NCBI GenBank assembly: GCA_023313575.1
Contig: JAJTTP010000012.1
Location: 992,001 to 1,056,000, forward strand
DNA from: Eutypella sp. D-1
Taxonomy: Eukaryota > Ascomycota > Sordariomycetes > Xylariales > Diatrypaceae
Direction of reading: 5' to 3'
Length of the DNA stretch: 64,000 nucleotides
The notes beneath the pieces are model-generated. The model did no database searches and was not told the origin of the DNA. It worked only from the letters and a program-made list of their open reading frames with translations. Every line of letters begins with the position of its first letter. Position 1 is the stretch's first letter. A program made the position numbers and the translations under genes. Below are positions 24,117-36,516 of this stretch, one piece after another.

Positions 24117-27100
24117 ATGCCTGGCTTAATTACTAGGTCGTCGAGTTCCTCCTCGGCGTCCTCGCGCAACAATCGCTCTGCGTACAGCGCTAGTAGTTCT
24201 CAACATGTCCCCGAGGACTATCCGGCTCTTACATTCCCGGGCTATTCGGAAAAGCCTGCGGATGAATTGCTCGAGCCAATCGCCGTGGTCGGCATGGGTA
24301 AGTTGATCTGTTCACTCAATATGTACTCTAGCTAACTCGTGTTAGGCTGCCGCCTCCCGGGCGACATCAACTCACCTGCTGGTTTCTGGGACATGATGTT
24401 GAACAAGGGAACTGGCAACACCCCCAAGGTTCCCGCCGACCGTTTCAACATTGATGCCCATTTCCACAAGAATAATGACCGCCCAGGTAGTTTCGGTGTC
24501 TTGGGTGGTTACTTTCTCAAAGAGGACCTTTCAAACTTCGACCCTGGTCTTTTCGGCATCACCCCCATCGAAGCAATGTGGAGTACGTGATATACCAAAG
24601 TTCCATACCACATAAAAGTCTCTCTGCTATTAAAGACGGGCTTTGAACAAGACAATAAGAATGCTGACTCTGTTGAAACAGTGGACCCGCAGCAACGGAA
24701 ACTGCTCGAAGTTGTTTACGAGGCTCTCGAGTCTGGCGGCATTTCGCTTGATTCTATTTCTGGCAGCCGAACAGCTGTATTTGCCGCCAGCTTCACGGCT
24801 GACTGGCAGCAAATGTCATTCAAGGAACATTCTTTTCGTCATAGTTTGGCTGCGACGGGTGTTGATCCCGGTATTATCAGCAACCGTATCAGCCATGTGT
24901 TTAACTTGAATGGCCCTAGCATTGTCTGCAACACTGCTTGCTCTTCTTCAGTGTATGCTCTCCACAATGCCTGCAATGCTTTGCGGAACAAGGAAGCCGA
25001 AGGTGCCATTGTCGGTGGCGTTAACCTTATCATTACTGTCGACCAGCATATGAACACAGCTAAGCTGGGTGTCTTGTCGCCGACCTCCACGTGCCACACC
25101 TTTGACGAGAGCGCTGACGGATACGGTCGGGCTGATGCCGTTGGTGCCGTATACCTCAAGCGCCTTTCTGACGCTGTGAGGGATGGCGACCCTATCCGTG
25201 GCGTTATCCGCACCAGCGCCGTCAACTCCAACGGCAAGGTCCCCGCCGTCGGAATTACTCACCCCAACCGTGAGGGCCAGGCCGACGTTATCGCCCATGC
25301 TTACAAGCGTGGTGGCGACCTCGACCCGCGGTTGACCGGTTACTTCGAATGCCATGGTACCGGTACGGCTATCGGTGACCCTCTCGAAGTGCACGCCGTT
25401 TCTATGGCCATGAACAAGGATCGCAAGCCAGGGGAAGAGCCGCTGTTGATCGGCGCCGTCAAGACAAATATTGGCCACAGTGAAGCTGCCAGTGGTATCT
25501 CTGCACTTATCAAGGCAATTCTTATTACGGAGCGTGGTGTCATCCCTCCCACCCGCGGTGTCGTCAATCTGAACCCTAAGATCAAGTGGGACGAGTGGAA
25601 GGTCCAGGTTAACAACAACCCTGTACCTTTCCCAGAGCATCTCCCAGTAAGGCGGGTTTCTATCAACAGCTTCGGATATGGAGGTACCAACGCCCACGTT
25701 GTGGTCGAAGGTGTCGGCTCCATGGTACGGAGGAGCCCGGCCATTAAGTATTTCGACAACAGCCAGCTTCAGAAATCACGAGCTCCTCGCCGAGCTTTCC
25801 AGCGGAAGCGTCCTTTCCTGCTGCCATTCTCCGCACATGACAAGGCCACGCTTAAGCGCAACATCGACGCTCATGGAAAGGTTGTAGACAGATACAACTT
25901 ACTCGATCTTTCCTATACTCTGGCCAACCGCCGAAGTCTCCTCAAGAGCAAGGCTTTCACGGTGGCTAGCCATGCTACTGTGCGCGATGCTTTCGAAAAC
26001 GCTGCAAGCACCTTTACCTTCGCTGACCAGACCCCTACTCCTACTGTGGGCTTCGTGTTCACCGGCCAAGGAGCTCAGTGGGCCCGAATGGGCGCGGAGC
26101 TGATGGAGTACTACCCCAGCTTCCTGAGGACTATCCGTGTCCTCGATCTCGCACTCGAGGATCTGCCAGATGGACCGGAGTGGTCTATCGAAGATGAGCT
26201 CCTGGAGGATGCTCAGAACTCGAGAGTCAATGACGCCGAATTTTCGCAACCCCTTTGTACGGCGATCCAAATTGCTCTCGTGCAGCTTTTGGAGTATTGG
26301 GGCATCCGCCCGGTGGTCACCGTCGGCCACTCGTCGGGTGAGATTGCCGCTGCATATGCAGCTGGTCTGATATCAGCGAAGGAGGCAATTACCGTTGCGT
26401 ATTACCGTGGAAAGGTCGTTCGCGACATGAAGACTGGCGGCTCTATGTTGGCTGTGGGCCTTGGTGCGAAGGAGGCCGAGGAATACATCAAGCCGGTCAG
26501 CGGCAAGGTAGTCGTTGCTTGCCACAACTCGCCCGCGAGCGTCACTCTGAGCGGTGACGCAGATGCTCTGGATGAGGTCAAAGCTGCGCTTGATGCCAAA
26601 GGCATCTTTGCTCGCGCCGTGAAGACTGGCAGGGCTTACCATTCTCACCATATGGCACCGGTTTCGAAGGTGTACGAGAAGCTTGTCCGCGCCGCCAAGG
26701 CTCACTCTCCGTTCGACCCCCCAATGTTGACCACCGCGAAGATGGTTTCCTCGGTCACCAACAAGGTTATCCCGGAGATGACCGTCTTGGATGAGACCTA
26801 CTGGAGTGCTAACCTGAGGAGTCCCGTGTTGTTCAACCAGGCTGTCCAGACCATTCTGACCAGCGAGCAATTCGCGGACGTTGACCTCTTTATCGAGGTC
26901 GGTCCTCATTCGGCTATGGCTGGCCCTGTCAAGCAAATCAAGGCCGAAATCAAGTCTGACAAGAAGCTTGGATACGTCCCCACTCTTCTCCGCGGAAAGG
27001 ACTGCGCGGTTCAAGTTCTGAACCTTGCTGGAGAGATGTTCCTTCGCAGCTACCCTATCGACATGCAGCGCGTCACGATGATAGAGGAGACGTCGGCCAC

Positions 27101-30100
27101 TGGTAAGCTCACCGGCACTAAGGGCTCCATTATTGTCGACCTTCCCCCATACCAGTGGAACTACACCAAGCCCTTCTGGGCTGAGGCCCGCGCCAGTCGT
27201 GAGCAACGTCTGCCGCAGTTCCCGAGGCACGACGTCTTAGGTCAGCTTGTCATTGGGTCTTCTCTTGCTGAGCCAACATGGAGGAACGTCCTCCGCATCC
27301 GTGACCTACCTTGGCTCAAGGACCACTCCCTCGGTGGTGAGGCTGTCTTCCCGGCAGCCGGCTACTTCTCGATGGCTATCGAGGCTATCACCCAGCTTAA
27401 TGAGATGAGCAATAACCCTGTGCACATCGAGAGCTACGTGCTCCGAGATGTTTCTATCAAGAAGGCGCTCGTCACGCCTGACAACGATGACGGGATCGAG
27501 GTGATGTTCAACATCCGCCCCTCGGTCCACAGCGACCTTGACTCCGAGATTGTCTGGTGGGACTTCAGTGTCTCTTCCATTGGAGAGGATAACGTCAAGA
27601 AGGACCATATGGCGGGCACTGTCAGCATCAACACCCGTCCTCGGGGTAAGAAACCCAGAAGTGTGCCACGATTTCCCCAACGTGCGACTGGCAAGGCCTG
27701 GAACCAGGCTCTTCGCGAGGTTGGATTCGACTACGGCCCAACTTTCCAGGACATGGATGACATCCGATTCGACGGCAAGCACTATGAAGCCACTAGCAGC
27801 ACCAACGTCAAGCAGATCGTCGACGAGCAGCTGGGCGAGTCCCGCTATGCCTTGCACCCTGCTGCAGTCGATTCGACTCTGCAGTTGAGTATCGCTGCCA
27901 TTTACGCAGGTCGCACGAATGCTATGGACTGCGGTGTGGTCCCTATTCAGGTTGAGGAGGTCGCAATTTGGCCGCCGACCGAGCAGCAGCTTAAGACGAG
28001 GAAGGCCAGCGCCTACGCTTGGGTCGACCAGAGGGGTGTGCGATCGTTTGAGAACAGTGTCCAGATGACCGCCGATGATGGCGAGATGGTTATGGAAATC
28101 ATCAACGTCCGTACTACCAGCTACGAAGCTGCTGTTCCGCAGAAGGCTGAGACTGCTCTTGAGCCTGCTCCTTACGGAGAGATGTCTTGGGAACTTGACT
28201 TCGATAGCCTTGAGAAGACATCGGATCTGGAGGGGCTCACGACGCCCGAAATTGCACACCTGGCCTTGTTCAGATCTCCCAGCAAGAAGGTCATTGAGAT
28301 CGGCGCTACTCATGCGCCTGCGATCCTGAAGAAGAACCCTCAAACTTCCTACACCATCATTGTCACCTCCGACGAGGAGGTAGAGTCGGCGAAGGCCGCT
28401 GTCGCAGGATATCACAGTGCCAACGTCGTGAAGGTCGACATAGAAGAGGATCTGGAAGCGCAATCAATCAAGCCAGGATCATATGACATTCTTGTCGTTG
28501 CGGAGGTAGCATCTCCAGCTAATGTGCTAGCCAAGCTGCGCAATGTCATCAAGGCAGGAGGCCATGCTATTTGGGATGCCCCTGCTGTCGGTACCAAACT
28601 TTATGAGGCTGGCTTTGAGCCCTTTGAGACCGTCGTCAGTGGAAACACCGGCGCTACTCTCGGCCATGTCGCCGCCCCGAGCGAGAAGTCGACGTCGGGC
28701 TTCCGCCACGCCGTCCAGCTCGTCTATCGCAGGACCCAGGGTTCTGTCGTCTCGGAGGTCAAATCAGCCTTGGAGGCTCTTAACTGGGTCGTTACGGTCT
28801 CTAGCTTGGATGACTGCATCAAGGGTGATGTTTCCGAGCATGTCATCATGCTGGCAGACTTCGAGGGTCCTCTTCTGTTTACGCTCGGCGAGCAAGAATT
28901 TGACGCGGTCCAGAACATCATCAAGACGACTTCTTCCCTCCTGTGGGTTACCACTGATGACACGCTGAACAGCCGGAGACCCGAGTATGCCATGACCACC
29001 GGTCTGGCGAGAACAATCACATCCGAGCAGGCCTCCATTGACTTCCGCACCCTTGCCATTGACGTCGAGAGCGTGGAATCGCAACAAGTCATCTCCTCTA
29101 TCACCAAGGTAGCGCAGAAGCAGCTCGTCAAGGAGGAGTCTCCCGAGCGCGAGCTCTGCGTGTCTGGGGGGAAGACTTACATTAGCCGTCTGGTGCGCCA
29201 GGAAGAGTTGAACAACGTCTTCGGCGGTTCTCAGAAGACGGAGCCTACCAGCTTCACTCCCGGTGACCGTATCACCGGAAAGCTGCTGAACCGCAAGGCT
29301 ATTTTCCAGCAGCTGATCGGCGGTGTCGATGAGATTAAGCCAGGGCATGTTGAGGTCCAGGTCGAGGTCGCGGGCTTGACCAAGGAAGGTGTCCGTGTCA
29401 TTATTGGAGCCGACTACCCGACGACTTTCAGCCACGAGATCGGCGGCACCGTCACTGCAGTCGGATCTGGTGTTGACGGCTTCAAGGTCGGTGATAAGGT
29501 GGTTGGTTTCAACCCCGATAAATATTCCAGCTTCCAGCAAGTTCCGGCCGCGATGCTCCACAAGCTCGATGCCGGTGACGACCTGAACACGGCAGTTAGC
29601 ACGCTAATGGCCTACTCCACTGCCCTACACGGTCTCGAGAACCTTGGCAAGGTAACCAAGAGCGACAAGGTTCTTATTCTCCAGGGCACCGGCACTGGTG
29701 GTGCTGCGGCCGTCAAGATCGCCCAGTCCAACGGAGCTATTCCGTATGTTGTCGCTAAGACCCAGGACGAGATCGACTTCCTCCAGAACCACCTAGGCCT
29801 CGACTCAGAGCACATCATCAAGCCTAGTGACGGACTTGTCTCTGAGCGCCTGTCTGAGCTCACCAACGGCCGCGGAGCCGACGTCGTCTTCAGTGCCGGC
29901 CACGTCGAGCGTGGCGCTGCTCGTGAAGCTTGGCGATGCATTGCTCGATTCGGTCGGTTCGTCGACGGTGGTCGCAAGGACGTGCTGAGCCGCAATGCCA
30001 TCGACAATGTCCCGGTTCAGCGCAGCGCCAGTTACATGCCCTTTGACATCATCGATCTCTACGAGGGTCGCCCGGACATTGTCTCTGAGCTTATCGCAGC

Positions 30101-31474
30101 CACCATGCGCTTGTTCAAGCAGAAGTCTATCGTGTCCCCCGGCGTCGTACGACCCACCAACATTGCCGAGCTCAACGAGGCCGTCGCTGGCTTCTCAGAC
30201 GCCTTTGGTGCCACCCAGCCAATCATTCAATACCAGGCTTCCGAGACCAAGATCCAGACCCTGCCCGCGAGAGAGTCGCTCAGGTTCAGCCCTGACTCTA
30301 CTTACCTGCTCGTCGGCTGCCTGGGTGGCCTGGGACGTAGTCTGACTGCCTGGATGATGGAGTCTGGCGCGCGTCGCTTTACTTTCCTGTCTCGTTCCGG
30401 TACCGACCAAGAATTCGCCGCTAAGCTTGTCAAGGATATCGAAGCGGCTGGTGCTATTGTTCAGGTAGTCCGAGGTGATGCTACCAATAAGGCAGACGTC
30501 GTTCGCGCTGTGCAAGGTGTATCCCCCGCTCATCCTATCAAGGGTGTCATTCACGCCGCCATGGTTCTTAGGGTAAGCATTCTATCTATTACATTAACGT
30601 GCACGCATTTGCTAACTAGGACCTTCAGGATGGCCTTTTCCACTCTATGAGTTTCAAGGACTGGAAGACGTCTACGGAGCCCAAGGTTCTGGGTGCCCAG
30701 AACCTCAACAGTGTCCTGGGTAGCACGGAGCTTGATTTCTTCCTCATGACTAGCTCCGTGTCCGGTATCCTAGGTACGCCTGGCCAGAGCAACTACGCCG
30801 CCGCCAATAGCTACCTCGACGCACTGGCAAGGCACCGCAAATCTGCTGGCAGGGTCGCCGTTTCTGTCATCCTGCCCATGGTTCTCGGCGTTGGTGTGGT
30901 GGCCGAGAACGTGGAGCTGGAGGACTCTCTCAAGCGCAAGGGCATGTACGGTATCGACGAGGAGCACCTCCTAGAGGCCTTCGAAGTCGCTATCTCGTCG
31001 CGGAACGTGGAGGGTGCGCCGGACCATGTCGTGGTCGGGCTTGACCCCGCTAAGCTCCAGAAGGCCGTGGCCGACGCCGACGTTGAGACCAGCTTCTGGA
31101 TGGAGGACCTCCGCTTCAGCCAGGCCGTACATGACATGAACTCCTCGCAGGATGACGCGAACGGTGGAGCGGGAGGCCAAAGCGTCGTGTCAGCGATCAA
31201 GGCCGCGGCGTCCCCTGCCGAGGCCGTCACAATCGTCTCGGAGCACTTCATAGGAAAGCTGGCCCGTATGCTGCTCATGGAGCCCGAGGATTTTGACCCA
31301 CACAACAAGTCGATCGCGTCTTACGGCATCGACAGCATGGTCGGGGCTGAGCTGCGCAACTGGATCTTCAAGGAGTACAGGATGGACATCGCGTTCCAGC
31401 AGCTCCTGGGGCCATCGCTGACCATCGCCAAGTTCGCTACGCAAGTGTGCTCGGCTCAAGGCATTGAAGCATGA
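24117..31474 (+). CDS. Highly reducing polyketide synthase (KS-AT-DH-vestigial MT-ER-KR-ACP), four exons
   Basis: An iterative type I HR-PKS and the backbone enzyme of the cluster. Exons are 24117-24297, 24346-24582, 24682-30572 and 30629-31474, for 2384 residues. KS: Cys226 (NTACSSS, with Asn for the common Asp), His364 (CHGTGT), His405 (NIGHSEA). AT: from about 596, Ser690 in GHSSG. DH: His1021 (HxxxGxxxxP) and Asp1203. At about 1325-1460 there is a short methyltransferase-like remnant with a degraded SAM motif (VIEIGATHAPAIL). A pseudo-KR follows, then ER (about 1665-1990) with an atypical nucleotide motif GTGTGGAAA. KR: GCLGGLGRS near 2013 and Tyr2159. ACP: Ser2339 in GIDSM. There is no thioesterase or other release domain. 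In gene context it corresponds to DEP5 of the depudecin cluster, though the product cannot be read from sequence. Confidence 0.95.
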
Positions 31475-34282
31475 AAGCTTGTCTAGCCGGTTGAGTTGGC
31501 ATATATGAGAAGGAATGGGAAGGGTGGGATGCAAATGCCTATGGAGACTACAAGAAAAGAGTTTGTGAATCGGGGAATGAGGGTGCCACGCCTTTGGACA
31601 TGCTGCACATTTCAATTACGTATATCTCGATTGTGTTGTTATGAGTTTTCGATCATTTTTTTAGCAATGGTTCATAGAAATATATTTCCTTCACGTTAAC
31701 TATCCGCGTCTCGCGTCGTAACCTCATTGCTGCTTGTGAAACTTTTATTTTTCTTGGGTAACACTTGGCTTTCGGTTGTTGTTAGTAACATTTACACTTA
31801 ACTCAATACGAAACCCTCCGCCTTTTTAGAGCCGCCTTCCTTAAGCCGCCTATGTATGTAACTAGCGATTAGTTTAACTAGCTGCTATTCTAGTGAGGGG
31901 ATCCGCACCCCCAGTACCCACCATATAGAGTATTAGCCACCAACTCTTAAATAAGTCTAATACAACAACATTTCATCATGGTGGATGTTAACGAGTAATA
32001 AATAATACTATTATCCATAGTGCCCATGAATTATTAAAATTATAAAAAAGGTCGGAGATTCGCTTAAGTGTTGTGAAAGAGGACCCTATCGTATAATAGC
32101 CCTTAAGGGGCTCTGTAAGCTAGGGAGGCCATTGATTATAAAGTATTAAATGACTGGTAACTACGTGTCCTGCACTTTATGGTTGCAAATATCATAATCA
32201 GAAGAATGCAGAAATACTTAGTGTTAAGGAAGCTCGGTTATAATATAGCCATGCATATATACTTATGTATAGAAACATCTTTATAATCGGCCGCAAATAC
32301 CTGGGCCAAGTGCACTGGCAAAGTAAGCATCTTAAACCTGTGGCGCCGCGCTAGAGAAAGAGCAAAAAGATAGGAACACGCGACATAGACTATCTCAATA
32401 CCAAATCCCGTAACATACGTACAGTTCGCGCAGAAATAGATATAAACCGCATGTAGAAACATATAAGAGTCGTGCAATGGTGTCCAACCAAAGTGGTTGT
32501 TATAGGATATTAAAATCGAAGGTGGGGCAAGATAACTCATTGTCGTTTTTAATATCTATCTGCAAAAGTACAGAAGTATAGCCATCTAACCTACTAGTAG
32601 ACACTTAGGCCACCTAACAACAGTAGTCATATAATACTCAGAGAGCGATGGTGTTACACATGATTATTATCTTTTGGAGAACCATATAGTTCTAAGCAGC
32701 GAAAAGGGCAAACGGCAATTCCTGTAATCCTGCCCTATCAAAAACGGAATTATAGACTTTGCCGGAGATCATATATTTCCATGCGTTACTCTCCTATCTC
32801 CGGAGCTATAGCTGTTTTCCAAAAAGGGAATTCTATTTCTGTGGGGGTGGAAGCTTGGCACTATTAGCTACATAAGTACCTATGATAGGTAGATTACTTC
32901 CAACCCGCCGCCAGCCAGTTTACGGAGTGCATTATGTCATAAATAGCAGATAGACCTCGAACGCCCAGGTCATCTAGGTTTCCAATCCTTTGTTGTTATA
33001 CGGGAGAACTACCGTAGTGGAATTACTTCATAGAAGAATACATCTGTGGTAGTATAGCAAGGTACCTAGGTAGGTAGTGTGTTACACCAAGTCGGTATAT
33101 CGGTACCTGTGTATGTACCTACTTCGGTAGAGTCGGCAAGCTAGGGGACTCCTATGTATGTAGGTTATGTAGTGAATCATGTATTAACTACTATGTAATT
33201 ATTCAATGGTAGGGGATCGGAGAATATAGGACGCTGAATAGTCCAACCGCAAAACTTTTGTTGCCTTTTATTGCCACAGATTCCTTGAAGTTCAGTCCAA
33301 GTATACATCGGTCGGGCAACAGTACTTCCCGCTGCTACCTTGCCAAATACATACCTCAGTAGTATGCTATGGGGCTTTGCCCAGGCGAGTCGGCCAGCGG
33401 CAACCACAAGAGTGCCCAGGTATGCAACGCTCCTTTCTTACTACGTAGCTACTTGTATCTGCCTAAGATGTTAGGAGGTATTATTCAATCCATGCACTTC
33501 ATCAGCCTTCAACCCTGAACTTCATCCATGAATACAACCTCATTCCTTTTGGATTCTACCCCATACCAAACCAAAACTTTATCAAATTTCCAATCGCACA
33601 GTCAGGAGCAGGAATTTCGAAGCTGGGATCTTTTCCATTTAACAAGCCTCCTTTACACCACTTGTAATATCTATGACATGCTCCCTTCGCAATGTCTAGT
33701 GTCTACTTATCTGACTAGGTTTATTACACCATTTGACGTTCCATGTCGCATTCCCGCATCTTCCTTTTTTCCACCTAGACTGCCTCGACATAATCCTTGA
33801 TTACCTAGATATTCGTAAGAAATCCCCACTCTCAATCCATTGCTACTTATTCCTCTACAGGATTAGACATGGGTCAACCCACTATCCTCCCGTCTCAGGT
33901 TTCTACGGAATACCTAGTTTCTCTTCCCTACCCTGGATAGGTATCTACCTACCTATTTGTGATGATAGGGCGGCAAGGCCAGTAAGCAGGGAATTCAGCG
34001 GCCGCATTAGTGCAGCCAGCCCATCAGCCTGTACACATATCCCGCAGACTAGCATCCTGACATGTATAGGCTCAGCAGACGAGCTGGATATGCACACTGC
34101 CTTAGATCATCAGGTGTCTACGCCTCGGTGGGCTTATCGCTTATATGTGAACTCGCATGCCTAAGCATACATGGTTCATTTAACTTTGACCTACGCCAAT
34201 TCACTATTCTTTATGACCTGTCTTTCGTTCCTTTGTGATAGAGTGGTAGTCATCATCCGGTCCCTCTATACTCCCATTCACC
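31475..34282. other. Intergenic, 2.8 kb, AT-rich
   Basis: Between the PKS stop and the regulator start. The stretch at about 31.7-33.2 kb is AT- and TpA-rich by eye, as in RIP-degraded DNA. It holds GGTACCTAGGTAGG (33061-33074) and an exact 8-bp inverted repeat CCGGAGAT/ATCTCCGG (32762-32769 and 32796-32803, 26-nt loop). Short open readings at 33528-34164 show no protein features and are probably 5' leader of the regulator. Confidence 0.5.
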
Positions 34283-36516
34283 ATGACATTCACCAGTGAG
34301 CTCGTCTCGGCTGAGGGCCAGCAGACTCCATCCAACGAGTCTACTAGTGATGCATCCATATCTAATATTAACCGACCAAGGGCTACCAGTCGAGGCCCAG
34401 CACGCCCTGCCGAGACGCCAGCGAAGCGTCTCGCGTGCAATCCGTGTCGTGGACGAAAGGTTCGCTGTGATAGACAACAACCGACTTGTGGTAGATGCGC
34501 TAGAGTTGGAGACCAATGCGTTTATTCTGGCCCATCGAAGCAATCCGTCTCGAAATTAGATCTATCCCGGCTTCTCCTCACTCTGCATGACCGCCTTGGT
34601 GGGTTGCATTCAACTCTCCCCTCCTATCAACAGCAACACTAATATATATTGTTGCAGAGCAAACAGAAGCCAGGCTCGCCTTCGGCACTCCGATGCTTGA
34701 TACCAACCAATACAGCATTCCGTGGCCGGACCTGGGGATGCTTCCAACACCCCCAAACACTGAAGTGATGTCTGAGGTTCCTGAGTTCACTTCACTACAA
34801 CCTTCACATGTCCAAGAACTACTTTCAAACCAGGGAGAACCTTCTGTCGCCTCAAATGTTGCAATGCCACTGGATATGTCGGAGGGGTAGGGATGAACAC
34901 CAGAATCACGAGAAGACATTTGGCTAACGATTTGATAGTAGCCATGAGTCCAATGACACATGTGCATTCCGGTTCGGTAGTATGGAATCCGATATCCACG
35001 CTACTCAGTTAACCTCACAACCTCATTTTGGGGCGTCGGATATTGATCCTATGATACACGACTTCTCACCATCTTACAGTGATGATGATAGCCACATGAT
35101 ATCAGAGATTCCTGCTGTTATTATATCACAACTGTAAGTAAATATCAATACATGGTCTGTAATGTGTATGTACTTACTATAATAGGCATGCTAGTTACTT
35201 TGAAAGTCTCCACCAGATGTTGCCATCAATCAATCGCTCTCGGTTTCAAGCTGAGCTGGCTCAAGAGCCCAAGTCTGTTCACGTGCAGGCATTGTCTAGT
35301 GCCATCGCAACTCTGGGTGCTCATGTAAATCCCGAGTTGGAATTTGCGCTCGACGCTTGTTACAGACAGACTCGCAAACTTCTCGACATGTGCGAGAGAC
35401 AGGAGAATGGGGCGGTTCTCACCAACATAAATACCTTGCAAGCTTATATATTGCTCGGTATGTTCGAAGCTAGGCGCCCCAACTTTGCTCTTGCTTGGAT
35501 TACGTTGGGGCGTACTATTAGACTGGCGCAGTTAATGTGCTTGGATAAGGCCTCGCCCCAGTCGGCTACGGATGCCCACGCGGGTGTGTTCACTCCTCTC
35601 TCTCCAGCTCTTGAGCCGGCAGAAATAGAAGAAAGGCATCGCACATTTTGGCAGCTCTATGTTCTCGATGGCTTCGCAAGTATGAGAACATGTTCCGCGC
35701 CGACATTTGATGGACGCCATGTGAGTAAATGAATGCATATGTCTTGAGGCTGCCGCCTAATAGTGAATCTAGATCAGTATTCCACTCCCTAATTCAAGGG
35801 ATACCTCCACGATGACCGAATACTACGAGATGCCGACGCTAGAGCAAGTACTTCAGATGCCCCGGCATACGAGCTTATCGCCTTTCGCCAGCACAGTCGT
35901 CGTAGTTGCAATCTACAAGCAGTGTTTTGACCACATTCACAACTGGACTCACGTCCCATCATATCCATTCTGGGATACGCATTACCGCATAGATCAGCTG
36001 ATCTCCCATTGCCGCGATAACATCTTGGCACAGCAAGTGGGAATGTACGGTAACGTCTCTGACCGCACGTTATGCCTATCTGTTCGTATGACACTAGCTG
36101 CCGTGGAGATCAAGCTCCATGAGACCGCCATCACGAAGGTGGAGAATGAACAACTTCCAGCAAGCATCTTGAACGACGCAATAGCCAAGTGCCAACTTGG
36201 GGCCAGGATCATTGAAGATGCTGTCCGGACTGGTCAGCACCTTACAGGGAAGGAGCTACAGAACTTTCAACAGTCGAGCGCTCTTTACATGTGGCCAATG
36301 ACGAAGGCAATTCAAACCAACTTGTGGATGCTACATCATCGAAAGGATAACGCCGCCACACTGGTAAACGCGCTACGCTCACTTTCAGAGTCAACGAAGG
36401 AGCTTATCGATCCAGGGCATCTTCGCGAGGGTCTCTTAGAGCAAGTAGACGCCAAGATAGCTGAGGCAGAGAGGCTGCAGAAGAAAAGACCCTTACAGTC
36501 ATTAGGGGGGTTCTAG
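34283..36516 (+). CDS. Zn2Cys6 transcription factor, likely pathway-specific regulator, five exons
   Basis: Exons are 34283-34598, 34658-34886, 34939-35133, 35186-35720 and 35773-36516, for 672 residues. The Zn2Cys6 binuclear cluster lies at about residues 50-80 (CNPCRGRKVRCD...CGRC...C; spacing Cx2Cx6Cx6Cx2Cx6C). A likely dimerisation helix follows (KLDLSRLLLTLHDRL). An acidic, Ser/Pro-rich linker leads to the fungal-specific transcription factor middle-homology region (YILLGMFEARRPNFALAW, and ERHRTFWQLYVLDGF). It follows the PKS on the same strand. In a depudecin-type locus it corresponds to DEP6. The inverted CGG pairs in the cluster promoters are plausible targets (inference). Exon 2 ends at a GTAGGG donor, the least certain junction. 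Confidence 0.88.

Noticed and set aside
24948..28463. Long minus-strand open frames inside the PKS (24948-25697, 26373-27230, 27306-28463)
   Set aside because: They lie antisense to conserved KS, AT and DH coding sequence and have no recognisable domains; they reflect codon bias of the plus-strand gene.
32762..32803. 8-bp inverted repeat that might form a hairpin or mark an element
   Set aside because: A single short stem with a 26-nt loop in AT-rich DNA; expected by chance and without associated coding or target-site duplication.
33528..34164. Two plus-strand open frames upstream of the Zn2Cys6 regulator
   Set aside because: Low-complexity composition and no domain; best explained as promoter or 5' leader.
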